From NCBI GenBank assembly GCA_934432675.1, contig CAKRYT010000007.1, positions 50,571-114,570 of the forward strand: a stretch of DNA of 64,000 nucleotides. Reading direction: 5' to 3'. Made by a program: the position numbers and the translations under genes. Positions 36,932-44,314 of this stretch are shown piece after piece. The notes below the pieces were generated by a model. The model was not told the DNA's origin and did no database searches. It saw only the letters and a program-made list of their open reading frames with translations. Every line of letters starts with the position of its first letter. The first letter of the stretch is position 1. The DNA is from an uncultured Eubacteriales bacterium. GTDB taxonomy: Bacteria > Bacillota > Clostridia > Oscillospirales > CAG-272.

Positions 36932-38373
36932 TCCTTGATCTCGTCCACGAGGTTTTCTACCTCTTCACGGCATCGCATGTCCGCCTCCATCATGTTTTCG
37001 ATCTTGTTGCAGGCGAGAATGACGTTGGAATGCTGACAGGAGAAGAAGGAGCCGATATCCGAGAGCGGATAGTCGGTCATGCGGCGGATGAGGTACATGC
37101 AGACGTGGCGGGCGTATACAACGTTTCCTTGTCTGCCGCGCCCCTTGATGACGTCCGCCGGGATGTGAAAGTGCTTGGTCACCGCTTTGAAAATGCGGTC
37201 GAGAATGTAGGAGTTTTCCCCCGCCCCCGACTCCACGTCGGCAAGTGCCCGCTTGGCACTTTCGAGGGAGATGACCGTCCCCGTCAACGCGTTCATGGCG
37301 TGCAGGCGGCGGATAGCACCCTCAATCGTGCGGATGTTGCTCTTGATATGATCCGCCATGTAGCGGATAATTTCACCGTCCAGTTTAATCCCCTGTTTGT
37401 CCGCCTTGGTCTTGATGATGGCGGCGCGGAGTTCGGGCGTGGGAGGCTGGATGTCCGCCGTCAGCCCCCATTCAAAACGGGTACGCAGACGGTCGGCAAG
37501 GTTGGGAATCTCGCACGGAGGCCTGTCCGAAGTCAGGATGATCTGTTTCTGGCTCTCAAAGAGAGTGTTGAACGTGTTGAAGAATTCTTCCTGAATTGCC
37601 TCTTTGCCGGAGATGAACTGAATATCGTCGATCATGAGCACGTCGGTCGAACGGTACTTCACGCGGAAGTCCTGCGTCGTGCCACGACGGATGGCCTCAA
37701 TCAACTCGTTGACGAAGTCCTCACACCGTATGTAAACAAATTTTGTCCCGGGGGAACGCACTTTAATGGCGTTCGTGATGGCGTAGAGCAGGTGCGTCTT
37801 GCCGAGCCCGCTTTGTCCGTAGATGAAAAGAGGATTGTATTTTTCCTCCAAAGGATTGGTCAGATATTCCTCGTCGGTTGTGAAGGACATAGCCACGGCG
37901 AAACATGCCGCGTGTGCAAACCGGTTGGAGTCCCCGACGATAAAGTTATCGAAGGTGTAGCCGCTGACGACGTCGCTCGACTCGATGTTGCGTGCGATTT
38001 CCTCGCTGCGCCGCTTTTCCTCCTCTTTCCGTCGCCGTTCCTTTTCCTCCTGCCGCCGCTCTTCTTCTTCCTCTATGCGGCGATCCGCCTCTTCGGCGGC
38101 ACGACGCTTGATTTCTTCCATATCCTCTTTGCGGAGGGAAATCTGTACCCGGACGGGAAAACCGAGCAGCTCCGAAAACTTTTCGGACAGCAGAGGGATG
38201 TGGTGCTCGGTCAGAATTTTCTGCTTGAACTCGGAATTAATGGAGAGCGTCACGATGTTGTTGTCAATGGACTCTATGATGAGATCCTTAAACCACAAAT
38301 TAAAGACTGTCGTACCTTTTTCCGCCTGCAACTGTTCGAGGACGGCGTTTTGTATATCCAGGTATTGTCCCAT
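36925..38373 (-). CDS. dnaA: Chromosomal replication initiator protein DnaA (unusual recognition motif)
   Basis: A 482-residue initiator. Domain I (1-80) opens GQYLDIQNAVLEQL; domain II is a highly charged Glu/Arg linker (about 82-125). The AAA+ domain has Walker A GQSGLGKTH and Walker B LMIDDIQFI. Domain IV normally ends with FGGRDHTTV; here it reads FSCQHSNV (about residues 444-451), one residue shorter and lacking Asp and both Thr. An Arg equivalent to E. coli Arg399 remains (in GRGRQGNVV). AAAGGAAA precedes the ATG. The gene lies beside a cluster of variant boxes. Confidence 0.96.
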   Translation of the reverse strand: MGQYLDIQNAVLEQLQAEKGTTVFNLWFKDLIIESIDNNIVTLSINSEFKQKILTEHHIPLLSEKFSELLGFPVRVQISLRKEDMEEIKRRAAEEADRRIEEEEERRQEEKERRRKEEEKRRSEEIARNIESSDVVSGYTFDNFIVGDSNRFAHAACFAVAMSFTTDEEYLTNPLEEKYNPLFIYGQSGLGKTHLLYAITNAIKVRSPGTKFVYIRCEDFVNELIEAIRRGTTQDFRVKYRSTDVLMIDDIQFISGKEAIQEEFFNTFNTLFESQKQIILTSDRPPCEIPNLADRLRTRFEWGLTADIQPPTPELRAAIIKTKADKQGIKLDGEIIRYMADHIKSNIRTIEGAIRRLHAMNALTGTVISLESAKRALADVESGAGENSYILDRIFKAVTKHFHIPADVIKGRGRQGNVVYARHVCMYLIRRMTDYPLSDIGSFFSCQHSNVILACNKIENMMEADMRCREEVENLVDEIKED

Positions 38374-38409
38374 CGGAGATTTCCTTTCGTGTCGGTCACA
38401 CTCCCGTAT

Positions 38410-38490
38410 ATTATAAATTATTTATTAGTATAAATCAATCACGCGCGCGCACATATATTAAATTGTTAACAATTCTTTTACTTTTATAGA
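38410..38490 (-). promoter_or_regulatory. AT-rich dnaA promoter region
   Basis: On the minus strand TTGATT (38433-38438) and TATAAT (38410-38415) are 17 bases apart. The surrounding 80 bases are very AT-rich for this genome and include the palindrome AATTGTTAACAATT. This could serve as an unwinding region upstream of dnaA. No TTATCCACA or TTACTGACA box was seen here. Confidence 0.6.
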
Positions 38491-38596
38491 GACTTCAAAC
38501 AAGGGTAAAAACCCGTTTTTGAAAAAAGTGCTCTTCCCGCACCCTATTTTCAAAGAATTCACTCTCCTTTGCCCGCCCGCCAAAAAAGAAAAGGAC

Positions 38597-38710
38597 TTGA
38601 CAAAGAGCGTCAAGTCGAATCATAATAACGAAGAAAAACCGACAATGGTTGCTCCCCTTCCGGATAAGCAAATAACCGCCTGATTGTGCAGATGCAGGCG
38701 GTTATTTCTT
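38597..38710 (+). ncRNA. Candidate antitoxin RNA, copy 2
   Basis: The promoter (TTGACA 38597-38602, CATAAT 38621-38626) shares its sequence with the copy at 24.6 kb (TTGACAAAGAGCGTCAAGTC). The RNA would end at the hairpin AAATAACCGCCTG / CAGGCGGTTATTT (38670-38707), whose right arm overlaps the stop codon of the small peptide gene on the other strand. This convergent overlap matches type I antitoxins. Confidence 0.5.
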
Positions 38711-38782
38711 TCTGTTTTGATGGATGTACGCAATCAACGGCAGTATAAAGGTCGCAGGAGCATCCCGTTCCGCGGGCGTCAT
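38702..38782 (-). CDS. Short hydrophobic peptide (diverged toxin-like copy), 26 aa
   Basis: The frame reads MTPAERDAPATFILPLIAYI and ends HQNRKK. GGGGAGGCGG lies 5 bases before the ATG, a strong RBS. It has a short hydrophobic segment followed by a basic end, like the peptide at 24.8 kb, but its sequence has diverged almost completely, while the facing antisense promoter and terminator are conserved. It may be a degenerate toxin or a different small peptide. Confidence 0.4.
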   Translation of the reverse strand: MTPAERDAPATFILPLIAYIHQNRKK

Positions 38783-38968
38783 ACACACCGCCTCCCCTCG
38801 CGGGGGGCAACAAAGGGAATTGGCGCGCCGGCGACGGTAGATGTCGGTTTTTATCAGGAAAAAACGGTGCGGTAGCGACGGGGCAAAGGTATTATTTCTA
38901 TGCCCTCTGTCTTTTTTTACTCTGCGTCGGCAATCAGAATGTCCTGAAAATTTTTGAAAGAAGGTTTG

Positions 38969-39001
38969 GAAGAAAACTTTTTTTCAAAAAGTTTTCTTCC
39001 G
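38969..39001. repeat. AT-rich hairpin, second copy
   Basis: GGAAGAAAAC and GTTTTCTTCC pair around TTTTTTTCAAAAA. It matches the hairpin at 25139-25170 and lies after spoVAE, where it could terminate the spoVA operon. Confidence 0.7.
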
Positions 39002-39039
39002 GAAAAGTATCGCTCCCAAACGAGTAAAACCGCCGATCA

Positions 39040-39417
39040 TCAATCCTGTTTTTTCGGTTTGGAGCGGAAGAGGATTGCCGCGAGGTAGCCGAAGACGAGG
39101 GCGGCGGTCGTGCCGGCGGCGGCGGCGGTGAGGGGGCCCGTTAGGGCACCGAGCAGACCTTTTTGGGCGATGGCTTCCTTCGTGCCTTCGGCGATGGTAC
39201 CGCCGAAACCGATGAGCGGAACGGTGACACCCGCTCCCGCGAAGTTTTTGAGGGGGGTAAACAGACCCACGGCACCGAGCACCACCCCCGTCACCACGTA
39301 GAGGACGAGAATGCGCGCCGGAGTCAGGGCGGTGTAATCGATGAGGAGTTGGGCGATGACGCAGACGAGCCCGCCGACAAGAAACGCCCAGAGCAGAGAC
39401 AAAAAGAATGCACCCAT
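39040..39417 (-). CDS. spoVAE: Stage V sporulation protein AE
   Basis: A 125-residue membrane protein with four hydrophobic segments. It contains the conserved GAGVTVPLIGFGGTIAEG stretch near residue 62. With SpoVAC and SpoVAD it moves Ca-dipicolinate into the forespore and out at germination. It starts one base after the spoVAD stop codon. The last coding bases (39071-39105) recur as a 35-bp fragment at 25.2 kb. Its presence shows the host forms spores. Confidence 0.93.
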   Translation of the reverse strand: MGAFFLSLLWAFLVGGLVCVIAQLLIDYTALTPARILVLYVVTGVVLGAVGLFTPLKNFAGAGVTVPLIGFGGTIAEGTKEAIAQKGLLGALTGPLTAAAAGTTAALVFGYLAAILFRSKPKKQD

Positions 39418-39418
39418 T

Positions 39419-40492
39419 TCAGGCTCCTTTCACGCATCCGGGGGCGACAATTTCCAAAACGGGCGCAACCCCGATGATGGTCTTCCCCTGCTGGATGCTG
39501 GTGGGGCTCATGAGAGCCCCCGTCGATAAGAACAAGATTTTTTGCAGTGACCCCTCCGTGAGGGCGGGCAAAAACTTTGCCGCGAGCGTTGCCGCACTGC
39601 ACCCGCACCCGGAGCCGCCCGCATGGCAGTCCCGGTTTTTGAGATCGTAGAGGAGTTTGCCGCAGTCGAGGTGTTGTCGGGAGATGTCAATCCCCTCTTT
39701 TTTCAGCAGGATTTTGAGCAGTTCCGACCCCTCGTCTCCAAGGTCCCCCGTGACGATCGCATCATAATCACCGGGCTTCGCCCCGACGAGCGAAAGAAAA
39801 GACTTCACGGAATCCGCCGCCGCCGGTGCCATCGCAGCCCCCATGTTAAAGGCGTCGGAAACACCGCCGTCCCGCATGATTCCCGCCATGACTCGGGTGA
39901 TGTGGGGAGCACGCCCCGTCACCCGCCCGTCGTCTTTTGTCTTTTTACCGACCTCTTTCGGTTGCCCCTCCCCGCACGCACGGAGCAGGAAGGCACCGCC
40001 CGCCGTCGCCGTCCATTGCGCCGTCGGGGGCCGTTGCCCGCCGTATTCGATCGGGGTGCGGAACTGTCGCTCCGCCGCGCTGTTGTGTGAGGTGGTGACC
40101 ACCGCCGCGACCGTATCCTCTTCCGCGGCGTTCAGAACGAGAGACGCGAGCGTCAATCCCTCGGTACAGGTGGAACAGGCACCGTAGATTCCGAAAAACG
40201 GGACCTCCGTTTCCAGGTGGGCACAGGACGAGGCGACACACTGGTTTTGCAGGTCCCCCGAAAAAAGAAACGAGAGATCGGCGTGCGACATTTTTGCCCG
40301 CCCGAGGGCGAGGGAAAGTGCCGCGTGGGAGAGTTCACTCTCCGCGAGTTCCCAGGTGTTCTGCCCGAAACGGTCACTCATGTCCGTGAAGTCGAGCATA
40401 TCGCCGAGGGGCCCGTTTTTTTCCTCGCGCCCGCCGACGGCGGCATTCGCGAAAATCGCAACGGGGCGACGAAGTTGGATAACCTTCTGCAT
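39419..40492 (-). CDS. spoVAD: Stage V sporulation protein AD
   Basis: A 357-residue soluble thiolase-fold protein that binds dipicolinic acid. Characteristic segments are GIYGACSTCTEGLTLAS near residue 110 and THNSAAERQFRTPIEYGGQRPPTAQWT near 140, including the DPA-site region. The start at 40492 has GAGGAGGG in front. It is the middle gene of spoVAC-spoVAD-spoVAE. Length is slightly above the usual 338-345, with a small Lys-rich loop around residue 185. Confidence 0.94.
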   Translation of the reverse strand: MQKVIQLRRPVAIFANAAVGGREEKNGPLGDMLDFTDMSDRFGQNTWELAESELSHAALSLALGRAKMSHADLSFLFSGDLQNQCVASSCAHLETEVPFFGIYGACSTCTEGLTLASLVLNAAEEDTVAAVVTTSHNSAAERQFRTPIEYGGQRPPTAQWTATAGGAFLLRACGEGQPKEVGKKTKDDGRVTGRAPHITRVMAGIMRDGGVSDAFNMGAAMAPAAADSVKSFLSLVGAKPGDYDAIVTGDLGDEGSELLKILLKKEGIDISRQHLDCGKLLYDLKNRDCHAGGSGCGCSAATLAAKFLPALTEGSLQKILFLSTGALMSPTSIQQGKTIIGVAPVLEIVAPGCVKGA

Positions 40493-40502
40493 ACGACCCT
40501 CC

Positions 40503-40952
40503 TCAAAACAGTGCCGCAATCCGCGTCACAAAAAAGTAAACAACACCGTACATAACCCCCGCGAGTGTGCCGAAAAGCAGGACGGGACCCGCTACCGTAA
40601 AGATTTTGGCACCTACCCCGAGGATGAGCCCCTCACTCTTGTTGTCGATCGCGGGCGATACCACGGCGTTGGCAAAGCCCGTCACGGGGACCAGCGTCCC
40701 CGCCCCCGCAAACCGTGCGATGCGGTCAAAGACACCGATACCGGTGAGCAGTGCCGCGAGAAAAATGAGTGTGACCGTCGTCAGCGTTGAGGCGGTTTTC
40801 GGGTCAAGCCCGAACACCGTGTAAAGCGCGGTCAGGCATTGTCCGAGGGCACAGATCCCCCCACCGACGGCAAACGCCGCAATACAGTTTTTTAAGGCAG
40901 GCGAGCGCGCCGCGCGCCGTTTCACCAGTTTTGCATAAGCTTCTTTTTCCAT
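40503..40952 (-). CDS. spoVAC: Stage V sporulation protein AC
   Basis: A 149-residue membrane protein with about four to five helices and the segment GIGVFDRIARFAGAGTLVPVTGFANAV typical of SpoVAC. In B. subtilis SpoVAC behaves as a mechanosensitive channel for dipicolinate. The start at 40952 follows GGGAGGG. It is the first gene of the spoVA operon; spoVAA and spoVAB are absent, as in many Clostridia. A forespore sigma promoter is expected upstream but I could not place one with confidence. Confidence 0.93.
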   Translation of the reverse strand: MEKEAYAKLVKRRAARSPALKNCIAAFAVGGGICALGQCLTALYTVFGLDPKTASTLTTVTLIFLAALLTGIGVFDRIARFAGAGTLVPVTGFANAVVSPAIDNKSEGLILGVGAKIFTVAGPVLLFGTLAGVMYGVVYFFVTRIAALF

Positions 40953-41439
40953 GATGACCCTCCCGTTTTTTTCAGTATGCGGTAGTTTCGCCGCTTTATA
41001 CGGCGCGTGTCCGTACAACGGCGCGTTGCCCGATTTTTCGGGCGTCTCCCCGACAAAAGGACGGGGAAATATAATGCAAAACAAACAAAAAAAGAGCCGG
41101 ATAATATAGACCCCGCCCGTGGGCACCGCCGTCACGGTCGGCGGTTGTGCAATGCCGCGGCGGTTGTTTTTCACACGACGCCCGGGCGAATGCCCTGTCT
41201 GCGATGTGCCGCATGCCACGCGACACCGCTAAACCGCACGGTACCGCAGTGCCCCGGGTCAGATTCCCTCATGCCCTCCCGCCCCCTCTGCCGATTGTAA
41301 ACATTTTTCCCGTCCGCGCACAAAAAGCGGGGGAGCGGTTGATTTTTCCGGGAAATATCTGTATAGTATAGATAAAAGAAAACCCGCACGCAGACGTGCG
41401 GGCATTGCGATACACAAAACCGGAAGGAGAGAAAAGGGT

Positions 41440-42165
41440 ATGGGAAAATCGGACGACCGGAACGATCGCGAAACGTACGACCCCTTCAAAAAACCGGAAG
41501 ATAACGGCGCGGCCCCCGGGCGCGGCGCGGGAGGCGGCTTCGGCTATCCCGGCGGCGATAACGGAGGGTTTGGTTACCCCGGTGGGGGAAACCGTGACGG
41601 TTACGGCTACCCCGGCGGAAACGGCGGCAATGCACAAAGCGGCGGTAACGGCGCGCAGAACGGGAGCTTTTACGGACCCGACTATTTTGCGAACGGTGGC
41701 GGTTACGGCTACGCACAGGGCCCTGCCGGCGGCTACGGCTATGCACAGGGGGCACCCGGTTATGCCTATCAGCCGGTGCCGCGCACGCCGGGCTATCGGT
41801 ATTCCGTCGTCTCTGTCATTCTCGGCGGCATCGCCCTCTCTTTCTGTCTCTCCCTTTGGATCCCGCTCATTACGGGCGTGCTTGCCATCGTCTTTGCACT
41901 CGTCGCGCGTCACCGTGACGGGAAGTTCACGGCTGCCTCCCGTACCGGGCTCATCCTCGGCATCGTCGCACTCGTGATCGTCGCGCTCCTCCTCACGTAT
42001 CTCATTCTGCATTACGAGGAGGTCATGCAACTGGTCGAGGAGTGGATCAAAGAAAATGCACCCGACACGCCGAACGGCGGCGGTAACGGCGGTACCACCG
42101 CACCCGACACCTCCGGCGGGGGCGGCCGTCAACTCACGTTGTTGCCGAAATGGCGAGGCCGTTAA
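41440..42165 (+). CDS. Membrane protein with Gly/Tyr-rich N-terminus (DUF4190-like)
   Basis: A 241-residue protein. The first 110 residues are low complexity, with repeats such as GGFGYPGG and GGYGYAQG. Two transmembrane helices follow (about 123-150 and 168-192) with the DUF4190-like pattern SVILGGIALSF and RTGLILGIVALV. The C-terminal tail is again Gly-rich. Such proteins are common and uncharacterised in Clostridia; the repetitive part may be cytoplasmic and mediate clustering (inference). AAGGAGAG lies before the ATG. It is the only plus-strand gene between 26 and 58 kb, and a hairpin repeat follows. Confidence 0.75.
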   Translation: MGKSDDRNDRETYDPFKKPEDNGAAPGRGAGGGFGYPGGDNGGFGYPGGGNRDGYGYPGGNGGNAQSGGNGAQNGSFYGPDYFANGGGYGYAQGPAGGYGYAQGAPGYAYQPVPRTPGYRYSVVSVILGGIALSFCLSLWIPLITGVLAIVFALVARHRDGKFTAASRTGLILGIVALVIVALLLTYLILHYEEVMQLVEEWIKENAPDTPNGGGNGGTTAPDTSGGGGRQLTLLPKWRGR

Positions 42166-42175
42166 ATAAAACGAT

Positions 42176-42237
42176 GCGGGGAACCTCCTTCTGAAAAGAG
42201 GTTCCCCGCTCTCTTCCCCGAAAAACTTTCGGGGAAG
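42176..42237. repeat. Dispersed GC-rich hairpin repeat, copy 4
   Basis: GCGGGGAACCTC and GAGGTTCCCCGC flank CTTCTGAAAA, followed by CTCTT and a second stem CTTCCCCGAAA / TTTCGGGGAAG. This has the same two-hairpin layout as the copy at 2.3 kb. Confidence 0.8.
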
Positions 42238-42377
42238 TTTTATTTTTGGGATGTATTTTTACCTCGCCGTACCCAACCGCAGCGCGATGGCGGCAGACGG
42301 CGCAGCCGGGGGCCCGGTTGCCTGCGGGATAAAACTTTTCGGGGAAAGTCTTTTCCCGGAAAATACGATCCCCCTCT

Positions 42378-43082
42378 TTACTTTTTCCCCACGTCGAGGA
42401 CGTCGTAGGGGGATACGATACCGAGCAGGCGGGAGGCGGGCGAGGCGTTCTCGGTCACGAGCAGGGCGCGGATTTTGCAATTCCTGCCGTAGGCACCGGA
42501 GAACAGGCGTTCCGCCTCTTCCAGGAGCATCCCCGGAGAGACGAAACGGTAGGCGACCGAGGGGGTGACGTCCAGAGCCAGGTACGGCATGACGGCGGCG
42601 ACCTTCGTCGTGTCATCCACTGCCATGCGGTCAAGAAAGACGCGGAACACCGCCTCCACGGACAGCATCCCGATGACCCGTTCCTCCGAGAGGCAGGGCA
42701 CGCGGGAGAGACTCCGCTTTTCCATCTCGACGAGTGCCTCGGCGAGCGGTACCTCCGGCGTCACGGCGTACAACCGTTCCCTCGGTGTCATGCGGTCACG
42801 CACGCGCGGCGGGTTTTCCAGGATGTCGATGACCCGACGCAGAAACGCATTCATGCCGGGCCCCGGGAGCAGCGGAACGGCTCCCCCGACTTTCACCTCG
42901 TGGGTGAGCAGATTGCGTACCTCGCGGCAGCAATCCAGTTCGTCACGATACGGCTCCATCTTCGGGTGCCGGATGAGGCGGGGGATGATACCGCTGCGTG
43001 CGTCTGCGTGCAGAAAAGACGCCGCCGCCGCTTCCAGGCGGCGATAGTTATCGAGAAATTCCGCGACTTCGCGTGTTGCCAT
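42378..43082 (-). CDS. CBS-domain protein
   Basis: A 234-residue protein. The N-terminal 95 residues are helical, with conserved DELDCCREVRNLLTHEVKVGG. From about residue 95 two CBS motifs follow (DRMTPRERLYAVTPEVPLAEALVEM and the segment ending LLGIVSPYDVLDV). CBS pairs bind adenine nucleotides and regulate attached or partner proteins. A helical domain of this type beside CBS motifs is found in uncharacterised bacterial proteins. It precedes no enzyme on the same transcript, and the Nudix gene lies 15 bases upstream, so the two may be co-transcribed. Confidence 0.8.
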   Translation of the reverse strand: MATREVAEFLDNYRRLEAAAASFLHADARSGIIPRLIRHPKMEPYRDELDCCREVRNLLTHEVKVGGAVPLLPGPGMNAFLRRVIDILENPPRVRDRMTPRERLYAVTPEVPLAEALVEMEKRSLSRVPCLSEERVIGMLSVEAVFRVFLDRMAVDDTTKVAAVMPYLALDVTPSVAYRFVSPGMLLEEAERLFSGAYGRNCKIRALLVTENASPASRLLGIVSPYDVLDVGKK

Positions 43083-43097
43083 GGCTCCCTCCCCTTT

Positions 43098-43604
43098 TCA
43101 GTCGTCGCACCCGGCCGTCGGTGTCGGGAGCGGCAGTGGGTTACCGTTCAGCAACACCTCGGAGAGGCGCGTGTCGCGGTAAAGCAGTTTGAGCGAAAAG
43201 AAGGGGGCTCCGTCGGTGAGGAGTTTTAAGAAAATGTGGTCCCCCTCCCAGAGCGGGAGTGAGGGAATGCGCGACTTCTCCACCCATTCGAGCGACCCCT
43301 CGTCGCAAAGCGGCAGTTGACCCTCTTTCGCAACGGCGGTAAACAGGTGGATATACTCCCATAGCCCGTCGTCCGTGACGAACGTGATGAGCCCGCGGAA
43401 CGCAAGGGACGAGACGGTCAGCCCCGTCTCCTCCATGACCTCGCGTCGCACGCACTCCTCGGGGCACTCGCCAAAGGCGAAATGCCCGCCGATGCCCAGC
43501 CATTTCCCCGCGTTCGGGTCCTCCCCGCCCGTGTTCCGGTTGATCATCAGGTATTTGTCGCCGTCCTCTATGTAGCACAGCGTCGTCAGTTCCGGCTCAC
43601 GCAT
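43098..43604 (-). CDS. Nudix hydrolase (MutT/8-oxo-dGTPase-like)
   Basis: A 168-residue protein with a complete Nudix box, GGHFAFGECPEECVRREVMEETGLT, at about residues 38-63 and with the catalytic REVMEE core intact. The flanks (TLCYIEDGDKYLMINR, KWLGIGGH) are typical of the Firmicutes 8-oxo-dGTP diphosphatase group. It would cleave nucleoside diphosphate derivatives; exact substrate is not determined. It starts close to the P-II-like gene, with a gap of 17 bases, and could be part of a longer minus-strand transcript. Confidence 0.85.
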   Translation of the reverse strand: MREPELTTLCYIEDGDKYLMINRNTGGEDPNAGKWLGIGGHFAFGECPEECVRREVMEETGLTVSSLAFRGLITFVTDDGLWEYIHLFTAVAKEGQLPLCDEGSLEWVEKSRIPSLPLWEGDHIFLKLLTDGAPFFSLKLLYRDTRLSEVLLNGNPLPLPTPTAGCDD

Positions 43605-43621
43605 CGTTCAAGACCCCCGTG

Positions 43622-44302
43622 TTATTTTTCAAAAAAGCGCAGACCGGCCGTCTCGGAGACCGGCAGGGAGAAGGAGACGGCGCGCGCCGGCGTGTTCAGC
43701 CCCGCTTTTTCGGTCACGCCCTCCATGATTGCGCGCTTTTCCTCGGCACGCGTAACGATGAACACCATTTCCTTTTCCTCGGCGAGCGAGATGCCGTAGA
43801 ATTTCTCGGCGATCGCCGTACCGGTGCCCTTCGCGTGCAGGACGGTCCCGCCGCCGGCACCTGCGGCACGCGCCGCCTGCATGACCTCGTCGGTGTGCCC
43901 GTTCTCGCAAATAATGACGATGAGTTCCTTGTCTGTCTGCATGGGATACGGCTCCTTTGTCATTTCGTCGTTTTCATGCCCGCCGGCAAACCCGCGGAGT
44001 GCCGCGGCACCGCTGATGCTCGTGAGCGGCAGTGCGAGGGCGATCCCCCGCTGTGGCAGATCGATCTGCATCTCCTGCGTCAGGGCCCGGAAGAGTTCTT
44101 CCGTCTTGTTGCGCGTCGCCAGGGTGAAGTGTGCCATCTTTTCGGTCTTTGTAAGCCCCAGGAGCGCGAGTGTGCTCGTGCCGGCGGTGCCGGTACACGG
44201 GATACTGTAAACGTGCGGTACTTCGTATTTCTCAAAGAGGTCGAGGAATTCCTTATGGTCCTGCTTCGTCGAGATGACGAGCACCAGATACATTTTCTGC
44301 AT
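43622..44302 (-). CDS. Tandem P-II-like signalling protein
   Basis: A 226-residue protein made of two GlnB-like units, residues about 1-110 and 120-226. The second resembles a P-II protein more clearly (ELIVIICENGHTDEVMQAARAAGAGGGTVLHAKGTGT, then EKEMVFIVTRAEEKRAIMEGV). Ordinary P-II proteins are single units of about 112 residues that trimerise. The gene ends the DUF1538 unit: it starts 12 bases after the stop codon of the transporter-like gene and is surely co-transcribed. A role in gating that transporter in response to nucleotides or metabolites is inferred. Confidence 0.8.
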   Translation of the reverse strand: MQKMYLVLVISTKQDHKEFLDLFEKYEVPHVYSIPCTGTAGTSTLALLGLTKTEKMAHFTLATRNKTEELFRALTQEMQIDLPQRGIALALPLTSISGAAALRGFAGGHENDEMTKEPYPMQTDKELIVIICENGHTDEVMQAARAAGAGGGTVLHAKGTGTAIAEKFYGISLAEEKEMVFIVTRAEEKRAIMEGVTEKAGLNTPARAVSFSLPVSETAGLRFFEK

Positions 44303-44314
44303 GGCTCCCTCCCC

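Noticed and set aside
38374..38600. Classical DnaA-box origin upstream of dnaA
   Set aside because: The region is AT-rich, but I found neither TTATCCACA nor TTACTGACA there; only a promoter and an AT palindrome.
38374..39039. rpmH-rnpA genes, usual neighbours of dnaA
   Set aside because: Looked for and not found; the region holds only the toxin-like element and hairpins.
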